DNA from: Dehalococcoidia bacterium
Lineage (GTDB): Bacteria; Chloroflexota; Dehalococcoidia; DSTF01; JACRBR01
Assembly: GCA_015478665.1 (NCBI GenBank)
Contig: JADMII010000004.1
Coordinates: 1-64,000, forward strand
DNA length: 64,000 bases
Direction: 5' to 3'
Below are positions 25,054-33,582 of this stretch, piece by piece (position 1 is the first letter of the stretch; every line of letters starts with the position of its first letter). A program made the translations under genes and the position numbers. Under the pieces are notes generated by a model. It had not been told where the DNA came from and ran no database searches. It saw only the letters and a list, made by a program, of their open reading frames with translations.

Positions 25054-26243
25054 TGATCGAGAAGCGCAGCGGCCCGCTGTCCGACGTGCGCGTCGTCGAC
25101 CTGACGCAGGCGCTCGCCGGCCCCTTCTGCACGATGCTGCTCGCCGACCTGGGCGCCGATGTGATCAAGGTCGAACCGCCGCGCGGCGACATGACGCGCG
25201 CGATGCCGCCGTGGCCGGGAGAGACCGCGCCGAAGACCTACGGCGGCTACTTCGGCAGCGTCAACCGCAATAAGCGCAGCATCATCCTCGACCTGCGCAA
25301 GGAGGACGACCGCGAGACGCTCTTCCGCCTCGTCGAGACGGCCGATGCCTTCACCGAGAACTCGAAGGTCGGCGTCATGGACCGCCTGGGCGTTGGCTAC
25401 GAGACGCTGCGCGCGCGCAACACGCGCATCGTCTACGCCGCCGTCCGCGGCTTCGGCGACCCGCGCACCGGCGCCAGCCCCTACGCCGAGTGGCCGGCGT
25501 TCGACATCATCGCCCAGTCGATGGGCGGCATGGTGGGCATCACCGGTGCGAAGGGGCAGCCCGGTGTGCCGGCCGGCGCCAGCGTCGGCGATCTGTTCCC
25601 CGGCACACTGGCGGCGCTCGGCGTCGTCGCGGCGGTGCATCACGCGCGCAACAGCGGCGAGGGCCAGTTCCTCGATGTCTCGATGTACGACGCCATCCTC
25701 GCCCTGTGCGAGAACATGGTCTATCACTACGCCTATCACCGCCGCACGCTCGACCCGCGCGGCAACGGCCACGCCGCCCTCTCGCCGTTCGATGTCTATC
25801 CCACCGCCGATGGCGCCATCGCCGTCGCCGCACCGACGCCCAAGCACTGGGCGCTGCTCTGCGCGATCATCGACCGCGTCGACCTCATCGACGACGAACG
25901 CACGTACGACAACATCGCCCGCCTGAGGCACCGCGATCTCGTCGACGACGCCGTCTCGGCGTGGACGCGCGGACGGACGAAGGCGCAGATCGTCGAAGAG
26001 CTCGGCGGCCGCGTGCCCGTCGGGCCCGTGAACGTCGCGCCGGACATCTTCGCCGACCGGCACGTCGCGGCGCGCGACATGCTCGTGGCGGTGGATCACC
26101 CCGAGCGCGACGAGCCGGTGCTGATGCCAAACTCGCCGATTAAGCTCACCGCCACCCCTTCGGGCATCTACCGGCCGCCGCCGCTCCTCGGTCAGCACAC
26201 CGACGAAGTCCTCCGCGAGCTCGGGCTGCCGCCGCGCGGCTAG
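25053..26243 (+). CDS. CaiB/BaiF family CoA-transferase
   Basis: A 396-residue class III CoA-transferase. VVDLTQALAGPFCTMLLADLGADVIKVEPP is split here into the known blocks DLTQALAGPFCTMLLADLG and DVIKVEPPRGD. FTENSKVGVMDRLGVGYETL and QSMGGMVGITG follow. The catalytic Asp is placed in ASVGDLFPGTLAAL, and the family end LLGQHTDEVLRELG is present. It moves CoA between acyl-CoA and a free acid (such as itaconate, mesaconate or a carnitine-like acid). ATG 25053 starts within the previous stop (TGATG). Length is normal (about 390-400). A second member is at 32074. Donor and acceptor cannot be told from sequence. Confidence 0.92.
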   Translation: MIEKRSGPLSDVRVVDLTQALAGPFCTMLLADLGADVIKVEPPRGDMTRAMPPWPGETAPKTYGGYFGSVNRNKRSIILDLRKEDDRETLFRLVETADAFTENSKVGVMDRLGVGYETLRARNTRIVYAAVRGFGDPRTGASPYAEWPAFDIIAQSMGGMVGITGAKGQPGVPAGASVGDLFPGTLAALGVVAAVHHARNSGEGQFLDVSMYDAILALCENMVYHYAYHRRTLDPRGNGHAALSPFDVYPTADGAIAVAAPTPKHWALLCAIIDRVDLIDDERTYDNIARLRHRDLVDDAVSAWTRGRTKAQIVEELGGRVPVGPVNVAPDIFADRHVAARDMLVAVDHPERDEPVLMPNSPIKLTATPSGIYRPPPLLGQHTDEVLRELGLPPRG

Positions 26244-26321
26244 CGCGCTCGGGCCGGCAGGCGGCGTGGAAGGTAACGCCGGCGCCTTGACACTCGCATC
26301 TCCGGACTGTGATCTGTAGGC

Positions 26322-26789
26322 ATGGTCACACTGCAGATCAACGGACAGACGCGCGACGCGCCGGATGCCGCCCGCAACCTGCTCAGCTACATCCGCTTCG
26401 ACGCCCGCCTCACCGGCACGAAGTACGGCTGCGGCGAAGGGCTGTGCGGGGCCTGCACCGTGCTCGTCGATGGCCAGCCGCTGCGTGCGTGCACGACGAC
26501 CGTTGGCGCCGTCGCCGGCGGCGCCATCACGACGGTCGAAGGCTTGGCGCGCGATGGCGTGCTGCATCCGGTGCAGCAGGCGTTCGTCGAGGAGTCGGCG
26601 ATGCAGTGCGGCTACTGCATCCCCGGCTTCATCATGACCTCCGTGGCGCTGCTGGGCCGCGAGCAGCGGCCGACGCGCGGGCAGATCCGCGAGGCGCTCT
26701 CGCTCAACATGTGCCGCTGCGGCACCTACCAGCGCATCCTCGACGCCGTCGAGAAGGCGGCGCAGGCGACGGAAGGCGCCGCGCGATGA
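26322..26789 (+). CDS. Molybdenum hydroxylase small subunit, 2x[2Fe-2S]
   Basis: A 155-residue iron-sulfur subunit of the xanthine oxidase family (CoxS/IorA type). The plant-type N-terminal cluster uses the cysteines of YGCGEGLCGACTVLVDG and LRAC; the C-terminal helical cluster uses QCGYCIPGFIM and MCRCGTYQRI. All eight ligands are present. It passes electrons from the molybdenum centre outwards. The stop overlaps the large-subunit start by 4 bp. No FAD-binding medium subunit lies next to it, which together with the large-subunit type suggests an isoquinoline-oxidoreductase-like two-subunit enzyme that gives electrons to a cytochrome or other carrier. Confidence 0.93.
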   Translation: MVTLQINGQTRDAPDAARNLLSYIRFDARLTGTKYGCGEGLCGACTVLVDGQPLRACTTTVGAVAGGAITTVEGLARDGVLHPVQQAFVEESAMQCGYCIPGFIMTSVALLGREQRPTRGQIREALSLNMCRCGTYQRILDAVEKAAQATEGAAR

Positions 26790-28867
26790 GCGACCGCAAC
26801 GCCGCCACGGCCGCCGGCCTGCGCATCACGGGCGACGTCCACACGGGCCCGCCACCGGCGCGTACGAGCTACGCCCGCGCCGCCTACGCCAACACGGCGC
26901 CGGACGCGACGAAGGCGACGTGGCTCGTCGTGCACGCCGACGGCACGGCGACCGCCTACGCCGGCAAGGTCGAGTACGGCCAAGGCATCCGTACCGGCCT
27001 GGCGATCGAGGTGGCCGACGAGCTACGGCTGCCCGTCGCCGCCGTCGAAGTCGTGCTCGGCGATACGGAGCTGGTGCCCTGGGACATGGGCACGTTCGGC
27101 AGCCAGTCGACGGCGCGCGTCGGGCTGCAGCTGCGGAAGGCCGCCGCCACCGCCCGCGAGGCGCTGCTCGAGCTGGCGGCGGACCGCTTCGACCTGCCGG
27201 CGGGCGGCCTGCGCGCCGAGGCCGGCCGCGTGAAGGCCGATGGCGACGGCGGCCGCAGCGCCACGTACGCGGAGCTGCTCGCCGGCCAGAGCGTCGAGCG
27301 CGAGCTGGCCGATGACGTCGCGCTGATGCCGCCCGCCGGCTTCACGCAGATGGCGCGGCCACAGCGTCGCATCGATGCCGACGCGCGCGTCACCGGCGCC
27401 GCCGTCTACGCCCGGGATGTGATGGTCGACGGCATGCTCTTCGCCGCCGTGCTCCGCTGGCCGGCGGCCGGCGCCCGCCTCCGCGACGTCGACACCAGCA
27501 CGGCCGAGCGCATGCCCGGCGTCGCGCGCGTCGTCCGCGACGGACACCTCGTCGGCGTCCTCGCCGACAGCGACGAGCATGCGGCGGCCGGCGTGGCGGT
27601 GCTGCGGGCGCAGTGGGACGAGCCCGGCGAGTCACCGGCGACGCCGGTCGACCTGCCGGCGCTCCTCGTCGAGAGCGGCCGCGACCCCTACGTGACGCAG
27701 GAAGCCGGCGCCCCGGAGGACGCCTTCCGGGGCGCGGCCGGCGTGCTGGAGGCCACGTACTTCATCCCCTACGTCTCGAACGCGCCGATGGAGCCGCGTG
27801 CCGCCGTCGCGCGCTGGGACGGCGACCGTCTGACGGTATGGGCCGGCACGCAGCGGCCATTCGGCATCCGCAGCGAGCTGGCGCAGCGCTTCGGGATCGA
27901 GGAGTCGGCGGTGCGCGTCATCGCGCCGGAGATCGGCGGCGGCTTCGGCAGCAAGAGCCCCTACCCGGTCGCGCACGAGGCGGCGCGGCTGGCACGCATC
28001 GCCGGCTGTCCGGTGCGCGTCGCCTACACGCGCGCCGAGGACATGGCGTACGCCACGTTTCGGCCGGCGGCGCTGATCACCATCAAGAGCGGCTTCATGT
28101 CCGACGGCAAGCTCGTCGCCTGGCGGTTCGAGGGCTATCACGCCGGCGACCGGCCGTTCCTCGGCCGACGCGGCTCCGAGACGCCGTACGACGTGCCGCA
28201 CGTGAAGGTCACCACCTACACCTCCGACAGCCCGCTGCCGACCGGCTCGTACCGTTCGCTGGGCGCCGCCGTCAACCACTTCGCCCGCGAGTCGCACATG
28301 GACGAGATCGCCGCGGCGGTGGGTATCGACACCGTCGAGCTGCGGCTGCGCAACCTCTCGGACGCGCGCTTCCGCCGCGTGCTGGAGCGCGCCGCGGCGG
28401 CCCACGGCTGGAGCGCGGAGGCGCCGCCTTCGAAGCGCGGCCAAGGCGTCGCCATCGGCATCGACGTCGGCAGCTACTGCGCGACCGTCGCGCAGCTCGA
28501 CGTGCAGGGCAGCGAGGTGCGCGTCGAGCGCGTCACGGCGGCGCTCGACTGTGGGCTGACGGTGAACCCGGACGGCGCCCGCAACCAGGTCGAAGGCTCG
28601 GTCGTCATGGGCATGGGGACGGCGCTCTACGAGGCGATCGATTTCCGCGGCGGCCGCGTGCTGAACGCCGGCTTCACGCGCTACCGGGTGCCGCGGAGCA
28701 GCGATGCGCCGGCGGTCCAGGTGGAGCTCGTCGGCGACGACGACACGCCGTCGACGGGCGCCGGCGAGCCCGGCATCGTGCCCATCGCCGCGGCCATCGC
28801 CAACGCCGTCTTCGACCGCACCGGCACGCGCCTGCGCGAGCTGCCGCTCCAACGCGTGCTGCGCTAG
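26786..28867 (+). CDS. Molybdopterin-binding large subunit (IorB-like)
   Basis: A 693-residue molybdenum-hydroxylase large subunit. The first part has AGKVEYGQGIRTGLAIEVAD and DMGTFGSQSTA; the central part has IDADARVTGAAVYARDV; then EIGGGFGSKSPYPVAHEAA for the cofactor. SYRSLGAAVNHFARESHMDE follows, and TGAGEPGIVPIAAAIANAVF ends with the catalytic Glu in the GEPG motif. The lack of a FAD subunit and the block order fit isoquinoline 1-oxidoreductase beta-like proteins. No twin-arginine signal is visible at the ATG 26786 start, so it is probably cytoplasmic. It hydroxylates an aromatic N-heterocycle or aldehyde; the substrate is unknown. XdhC and MocA genes follow for cofactor maturation. Confidence 0.9.
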   Translation: MSDRNAATAAGLRITGDVHTGPPPARTSYARAAYANTAPDATKATWLVVHADGTATAYAGKVEYGQGIRTGLAIEVADELRLPVAAVEVVLGDTELVPWDMGTFGSQSTARVGLQLRKAAATAREALLELAADRFDLPAGGLRAEAGRVKADGDGGRSATYAELLAGQSVERELADDVALMPPAGFTQMARPQRRIDADARVTGAAVYARDVMVDGMLFAAVLRWPAAGARLRDVDTSTAERMPGVARVVRDGHLVGVLADSDEHAAAGVAVLRAQWDEPGESPATPVDLPALLVESGRDPYVTQEAGAPEDAFRGAAGVLEATYFIPYVSNAPMEPRAAVARWDGDRLTVWAGTQRPFGIRSELAQRFGIEESAVRVIAPEIGGGFGSKSPYPVAHEAARLARIAGCPVRVAYTRAEDMAYATFRPAALITIKSGFMSDGKLVAWRFEGYHAGDRPFLGRRGSETPYDVPHVKVTTYTSDSPLPTGSYRSLGAAVNHFARESHMDEIAAAVGIDTVELRLRNLSDARFRRVLERAAAAHGWSAEAPPSKRGQGVAIGIDVGSYCATVAQLDVQGSEVRVERVTAALDCGLTVNPDGARNQVEGSVVMGMGTALYEAIDFRGGRVLNAGFTRYRVPRSSDAPAVQVELVGDDDTPSTGAGEPGIVPIAAAIANAVFDRTGTRLRELPLQRVLR

Positions 28868-28967
28868 CCAGCCGCGCGCGCTGTACCCCTGCCAGCGCTG
28901 AGCCGGTGCAAGCCATATCGCCGGCCCGCCGCCGCCCGCCGGCGACGCTGCGGCCCGGCGAATCCGC

Positions 28968-28973
28968 TACGCT
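28968..28973 (+). promoter_or_regulatory. Possible -10 of the xdhC gene
   Basis: TACGCT lies six bases before the GTG start at 28980, the same spacing seen at other leaderless-type starts in this window. No -35 is apparent, so this is weak. Confidence 0.3.
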
Positions 28974-28979
28974 GATCCC

Positions 28980-30107
28980 GTGATCACGACGGACCTCCTC
29001 GACGAGATGGCGCGGCTGCTCGCGGCCGGGCGGCCGTTCGCGCTGGGCACGCTCATCGACACGCGCGGTTCGACGCCGCAGAAGGCCGGCGCGCGCCTGC
29101 TCGTGCGCGCGGACGGCAGCACACTGGGAACGCTCGGCGGCGGCTGCGTCGAGGCGGAGGCCTGGCAGGCAGCGTCGGAGGCGCTCGCGTCGGACACGGC
29201 GCGCGTGCTCGACTTCGAGTTGACCGAGGACATCGCCGTCGACTACGGGCTGGCCTGCGGCGGCAACGAACGCATCTTCGTCGCGCCCGTACGGGGAACG
29301 ACGGCGCCAGCGCTGGTCGCGGCGCTGCGGGAGGGCGCGCGCAGGCGACGGCGCGGCGCGCTCGTGACCGTGATCTCGCCGGCGGACTCACTGCGCGCCG
29401 GCGAGATGCTCGCCGTCTGGGACGACGGGACGACGCAGGGCGCGGCCATCGTCGCCGGAGATGACGCGCTGGCCGCAGCGCGCGCCGTCATCGACGCGCC
29501 GCGGCCGCAGACGCACGTCATGCGCCTGCCCGATGGCGCCGAGCTGTTCGTCGAGCCGCTGGCGCCGCCGACCGAGGTGATCGTCGTCGGCGGCGGACAC
29601 GTCGGGCGCGCCGTCGCCTCGGCGGCGAAGTTCCTCGGCCACGCCGTCGCCGTCATCGACGACCGCTCCGACTTCGCCAGCCGCGAGCGCTTCCCGGACG
29701 CCGACGCGCTCGTCGTCGGCGATGTCGAGCAGGAGCTGCTCGCCTACCCCGCGACGTCGAGCAGCGCGATCGTCATCGTCACGCGTGGGCACAAGTGGGA
29801 TTACCAGGCGCTCTCCGCCGGCGCCCGCTCGCCGGCGTTCTACGTCGGCCTCATGGGCAGCCGGCGCAAGGTGGCGCTGATCTACCGGCAGCTGATGATC
29901 GACGGCGTTCCCGAGTGGCGGCTGCGGCAGGTGCATGCGCCGATCGGCCTCGACATCGGCGCCGTCACGCCCGAGGAGATCGGCATCAGCATCATCGCCG
30001 AGGTGACGCAGGCGCGCCGCGGCGGCACCGGCGCCCCGCTCACGGTCGATGCGCGGATCGTCGAGCGGCAGCACGCGCACGCCCAACCGCGCACGGGCGG
30101 AGCCTGA
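28980..30107 (+). CDS. xdhC: XdhC/CoxI family molybdenum-cofactor maturation protein
   Basis: A 375-residue XdhC/CoxI-type protein that binds molybdenum cofactor and delivers the sulfurated form to xanthine-oxidase family enzymes. The N-terminal domain shows TLIDTRGSTPQKAGARLLV and GTLGGGCVEAEAW (the GGCVE motif) with GLACGGNERIFV. The C-terminal Rossmann domain shows VIVVGGGHVGRAVASAAKF, VVTRGHKWDYQAL-like spacing and FYVGLMGSRRKVALI. VHAPIGLDIGAVTPEEIGIS closes the domain. It sits 112 bp after the large subunit and just before mocA, an arrangement usual for these maturation genes. The start is GTG 28980. Confidence 0.93.
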   Translation: MITTDLLDEMARLLAAGRPFALGTLIDTRGSTPQKAGARLLVRADGSTLGTLGGGCVEAEAWQAASEALASDTARVLDFELTEDIAVDYGLACGGNERIFVAPVRGTTAPALVAALREGARRRRRGALVTVISPADSLRAGEMLAVWDDGTTQGAAIVAGDDALAAARAVIDAPRPQTHVMRLPDGAELFVEPLAPPTEVIVVGGGHVGRAVASAAKFLGHAVAVIDDRSDFASRERFPDADALVVGDVEQELLAYPATSSSAIVIVTRGHKWDYQALSAGARSPAFYVGLMGSRRKVALIYRQLMIDGVPEWRLRQVHAPIGLDIGAVTPEEIGISIIAEVTQARRGGTGAPLTVDARIVERQHAHAQPRTGGA

Positions 30108-30111
30108 CGCC

Positions 30112-30795
30112 GTGGCGCCGCCGGACATCGAAGCGCACCACGGCGTGCGCGGCAGGCCGTCGGTCTCGGCGATCCTGCTCGCCGCCGGCCGCTCCCGGCG
30201 CATGGGGATGCAGAAGGCGCTCCTGCCGTGGGGAGAAGCGACGCTGCTCGACTACCAGCTCCACCAGCTCGCCGCGGTCGATGCCGTCACCGAGATCGTC
30301 GTCGTCACCGGCTACAACGCCGAGGCGCTGATGCCGCGCATCGACGGCGCTGCGAAGGCGCGTACGGCACACAACGCGGCCTTCGACGACGGCAAGGCCG
30401 GCTCCGTCCGGACGGGCGCCTCCGCCGTCGATGCGCGTGCCTGGGCGGTGCTGCTGCTCGCCGTCGACCAGCCGCGCCCGGCGGCGCTCCTGCGGACGCT
30501 CGTGGAAGCGCACGCGCGCGGCGCATCGATTACGGCGCCGGCGTGCGAAGGACGGCGCGGCCACCCGCTGATGTTCGATGCAGCGCTGCTGCCGGAGCTG
30601 CGCGCGGTCGACGAGGCGTCGCTGGGCGTACGCGCCGTGCTCGAGCGCCACGCGGCCGCGGTCCGCGACGTCACCATCGATGACCCGGCGGCGCTCGTCG
30701 ACATCAACACGCCCGAGGACGCGGTACGCGCGCGCGAGCTCCCGGTGTTCGCGGCGGCGTCGGCTGAGGGCGGCCGTCGCGTGGTGCGTGGGTAG
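30112..30795 (+). CDS. mocA: MocA-like molybdenum cofactor nucleotidyltransferase
   Basis: A 227-residue MobA/MocA-type nucleotidyltransferase. SAILLAAGRSRRMGMQKALL is the nucleotide-binding loop (LAAGxSxRMGxxK), IVVVTGYNAE and LLLAVDQPR follow, the latter carrying the metal-binding Asp. GRRGHPLMFDAALLPEL and DDPAALVDINTPEDA complete the fold. MocA attaches CMP to molybdopterin to make the cytosine dinucleotide form used by many CoxL/IorB-like enzymes; location beside xdhC and a molybdenum hydroxylase supports this over MobA (GMP). Start GTG 30112 is only 4 bp after the xdhC stop. Confidence 0.87.
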   Translation: MAPPDIEAHHGVRGRPSVSAILLAAGRSRRMGMQKALLPWGEATLLDYQLHQLAAVDAVTEIVVVTGYNAEALMPRIDGAAKARTAHNAAFDDGKAGSVRTGASAVDARAWAVLLLAVDQPRPAALLRTLVEAHARGASITAPACEGRRGHPLMFDAALLPELRAVDEASLGVRAVLERHAAAVRDVTIDDPAALVDINTPEDAVRARELPVFAAASAEGGRRVVRG

Positions 30796-30816
30796 CAGTT
30801 CTCGTTCGCACGGTGG

Positions 30817-30825
30817 TGCTATACT
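30817..30825 (+). promoter_or_regulatory. Extended -10 promoter of the methyltransferase gene
   Basis: TGCTATACT is an extended -10 (TGn followed by TATACT at 30820-30825), 10 nt before the ATG at 30836. It suggests a separate transcription start and a very short or absent leader. Confidence 0.5.
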
Positions 30826-30835
30826 CCGGCGCGAG

Positions 30836-31483
30836 ATGAAGCCCGAAGGACATCGCTGGTTCGCCGCTACCTACGCGCTGCAGACGCGCTTCACCGAGCG
30901 CGGGCGCATGCTCGAGGCGCGTCGGCGGCTGCTCGCCGGCCTGCGCGGCGACGTGCTCGAGATCGGCGCCGGCACCGGAGCCAACTTCGCGCACTACCCG
31001 CCCGAAGCGCGCGTCATCGCCATCGAGCCTGACCCGCACATGCTGCGGCGCGCGCAGGCGACGCTCGCCGCGCTCCCCGCGCGCAACATCGATGTGCGCC
31101 TCGCGCCGGCGGAGCACCTGCCCTTCGACGACGCCTCGTTCGATGCGGCGGTGACGACGCTGGTGCTGTGCAGCGTCGGCGACCTCGCGCAGTCGCTCGC
31201 CGAACTGCGGCGCGTGCTGCGGCCCGGCGGCGAGCTGCGCTTCATGGAGCACGTGCGCGGCGAAGGCGCGCTGGTCCGCGTACAGTCGCTCGCGCAGCCG
31301 GTCTGGGGCTGGTGCGCCGCCGGCTGCCACCTCGATCGCCGGATCGAAGACGCGCTGCGGGCCGCGGGCTTCGAGATCAGCTCGCTCAAGCACAGCAAGC
31401 TCGCGCCGTGGCTGCCGATGATTCGCGGCGTCGCCACCGCGCCTTCGCCGGCCGCGGCGGACGCAACCCCGCCGGGCGGATGA
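30836..31483 (+). CDS. Class I SAM-dependent methyltransferase
   Basis: A 215-residue methyltransferase of the Methyltransf_11 / UbiE-like group. DVLEIGAGTGANFAHYP is motif I for S-adenosylmethionine binding, VIAIEPDPHMLRRA gives the acidic residue that binds the ribose, LAPAEHLPFDDASFDAAVTT is motif II, and LRRVLRPGGELRFMEHVRG is motif III. Relatives include the human METTL7-type methyltransferases and bacterial phospholipid or quinone methyltransferases; the substrate is not known. The start at ATG 30836 follows the extended -10. Its stop overlaps the GNAT start by 4 bp (ATGA). Confidence 0.88.
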   Translation: MKPEGHRWFAATYALQTRFTERGRMLEARRRLLAGLRGDVLEIGAGTGANFAHYPPEARVIAIEPDPHMLRRAQATLAALPARNIDVRLAPAEHLPFDDASFDAAVTTLVLCSVGDLAQSLAELRRVLRPGGELRFMEHVRGEGALVRVQSLAQPVWGWCAAGCHLDRRIEDALRAAGFEISSLKHSKLAPWLPMIRGVATAPSPAAADATPPGG

Positions 31484-31908
31484 GCATCGACGTCGTCGTC
31501 GCCCGCACGCCAGAAGAGCGTGATGCCGCCTTCCGGGTGCGGATCGCCGCCTTCGTCGTCGAGCAGCGCATCCCGCGCGCCGAGGAGCTTGACGCGCTGG
31601 ATGCCACCGCGACGCACGCCGTCGGCTACGTCGACGGCAAGCCGGTCGCCGCCGGCCGCCTCGTGCTCGATGGCATGCAGGCGAAGATCGGGCGCATGGC
31701 GGTACTCAAGGAGCATCGTGGCCGCGGCTACGGCACCGCGATCCTCGCTGCGCTCGAGCGGGAGGCGCGGGCGCGCGGTCTGCGCCGCTGTCGGCTCAGC
31801 GCGCAGGTGCACGCCGCCGGGTTCTACGAGCGCGCCGGCTATACGCGCCTCGGCGATGTCTACGACGAGGTCGGCATTCCCCACGTGGGGATGGAGAAGG
31901 CGCTGTAG
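31480..31908 (+). CDS. GNAT family N-acetyltransferase
   Basis: A 142-residue GNAT acetyltransferase of the ElaA/YjcF-like type. RDAAFRVRIAAFVVEQ with EELDALDATATHAVGY is the subfamily N-terminus. GRMAVLKEHRGRGYGTAILA carries the acetyl-CoA pyrophosphate-binding loop (RGRGYGT), and AGFYERAGYTRLGDVYDE, with a Tyr that can act as general acid, gives the C-terminal part. It is co-translated with the upstream methyltransferase gene through a 4-bp overlap. The substrate, small molecule or protein amine, cannot be deduced. Confidence 0.88.
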   Translation: MSIDVVVARTPEERDAAFRVRIAAFVVEQRIPRAEELDALDATATHAVGYVDGKPVAAGRLVLDGMQAKIGRMAVLKEHRGRGYGTAILAALEREARARGLRRCRLSAQVHAAGFYERAGYTRLGDVYDEVGIPHVGMEKAL

Positions 31909-32024
31909 CCGCGCCGGCGCGAACGGCGGGCGACGTCGGCGCAGGTCGTCGCGCGCCGCGTCTCCTCCGCGCGCCGATGCGGCCCGCCGCCGCCGCCGAT
32001 CTTCATTCCGTCGTGTCGCGGCAC

Positions 32025-32030
32025 TATACT
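32025..32030 (+). promoter_or_regulatory. -10 element of the second CaiB gene
   Basis: TATACT 43 nt before the GTG at 32074, with TTCATT 17 bp upstream as a weak -35 (32002-32007). GGAAGGCAGG near 32058-32067 could be the ribosome binding site. Confidence 0.4.
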
Positions 32031-32073
32031 CAGGCCACGCACAGGGCGGCGAAGCGCGGAAGGCAGGTGGTGT

Positions 32074-33369
32074 GTGACGGAAGGACATCCCGGACCGCTC
32101 GCGGGCGTGCGCGTCCTCGAGTTCTCGGAGATCATCGCGGCGCCGTTCGGCGGCACGCTGCTGTCCGATATGGGCGCCGAGATCATCAAGGTGGAGCCGC
32201 CGGCGGGCGACCCATGGCGTGGCTTCCAGCCGCTTGGCCTGCGCGAGGGCCGCGGCTACATCTCCCTCAACCGCGGCAAGCGCGGCATCGCCCTCGACCT
32301 GAACCTGCCCGAAGCGCGCGAGATCGTGCAGCAGCTGGCCAAGGAGATGGACGTCGTCATCGTCAACTACCGTCCTGACGTCTCGGCGAAGCTCGGCATC
32401 GACTACGCGACGCTCGCGGCCCTCAACCCGCGCCTCATCTACTGCGACAACACCGCCTTCGGCCGACGCGGCCCGTACGCGCACCGTCCCGGCTACGATC
32501 TCATCGCGCAGGCCGTCACGGGGCTGATGTCCGTCGAGGGGCGGCAGAAGGAGGGCGTGCCGCTGGTCAACGCGCTGCCTTCGGCGGACATCTCGACCGG
32601 CGTCGCCATCGCCTGGGGCGTCTGCGCCGCGCTGTACGCCCGCGAGCGCAGCGGCCGCGGCCAGCGCATCGACACGACTCTGATGTCGAGCGCGCTGGCG
32701 ATCCAGGGCACGCGCTTCATGTCGATCGATGCGACCGACCTGGAGCGCCGGGAGCAGGCGCTGGAGAAGATCCACGAGCTGCGCCAGCACGGCGGCAGCT
32801 ACCAGGAACAACTCGACGTCATCCTCGGCGTCCGGCCCGTCGTCGGCAACATCTACTATCGCGTCTACAAGACGGCCGATGGCTTCATCGCAGTCGGCTG
32901 CCTGAGCACGCCGCTGCGGCTGAAGCTGCTCGGCGCCATCGACATGCATGACTGGCGCATCGGCCTGCCGCCGAGCGAGGTCGACGCCGCCGACCCGGAG
33001 GTGCAGCAGCGCGCCGAAGCGCTCGTGCAGCAGGCGGAGGCGATCTTCGCGGCGAAGACGACGGAAGAGTGGCTGCCGATCCTCGACCGGGCCGGCGTGC
33101 CCGCCGGACCGCTGCGCTTCACGGAGGAGCTGCTGGACGATGAGCAGGTGCTCGAGAACAACTACGTCGTCGAGGTCGACCACCCGCTGATGGGCCCGGT
33201 GCGGATGGCGGGGCCGATGATCCAGATGAGCGAGACGCCGCTGCGCGTGCAGGGTCCCTCGCCGACGCTCGGGCAGCACACGGACGACGTGCTCCATGAG
33301 CTGGGCTACGACGACGGGCGCATCGCCGGCCTGCGTGCTCGCGGCGTGCTCGGCGCGCTGCCCGGATAG
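32074..33369 (+). CDS. CaiB/BaiF family CoA-transferase
   Basis: A 431-residue class III CoA-transferase, longer than the first one in the window (396). Family blocks: VLEFSEIIAAPFGGTLLSDM, EIIKVEPPAGDPWRGF, SLNRGKRGIALDLN, VVIVNYRPDVSAKLGIDY. The catalytic Asp is expected in LPSADISTGVAIAWGVC. The family ending is LGQHTDDVLHELGY. The extra length is an insert around residues 205-260 (LERREQALEKIHELRQHGGS and beyond), which looks helical. It is transcribed alone from its own promoter. The substrate is unknown; its separation from the acyl-CoA operon suggests a different acid. Confidence 0.9.
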   Translation: MTEGHPGPLAGVRVLEFSEIIAAPFGGTLLSDMGAEIIKVEPPAGDPWRGFQPLGLREGRGYISLNRGKRGIALDLNLPEAREIVQQLAKEMDVVIVNYRPDVSAKLGIDYATLAALNPRLIYCDNTAFGRRGPYAHRPGYDLIAQAVTGLMSVEGRQKEGVPLVNALPSADISTGVAIAWGVCAALYARERSGRGQRIDTTLMSSALAIQGTRFMSIDATDLERREQALEKIHELRQHGGSYQEQLDVILGVRPVVGNIYYRVYKTADGFIAVGCLSTPLRLKLLGAIDMHDWRIGLPPSEVDAADPEVQQRAEALVQQAEAIFAAKTTEEWLPILDRAGVPAGPLRFTEELLDDEQVLENNYVVEVDHPLMGPVRMAGPMIQMSETPLRVQGPSPTLGQHTDDVLHELGYDDGRIAGLRARGVLGALPG

Positions 33370-33582
33370 CCGCTGCCGGCGAGGCACGAAGCGCGGAGGC
33401 CCGCCGCTGTTGCTCTCTTCGACGGTGGGATCATCGCCCGCCCGGTGCGCCCGGTGCGCCCCGTGCGCCGTCAGGCGATCGCCGGAGCGACTCGCGCGTG
33501 TTCCCCGATGTGGCCCGCAGCCGCGGCGCCGATGCACCGTGAGAAGGTGCGCGCGGCCGGCGGCGCTTCGAGGGGGAGCAGC

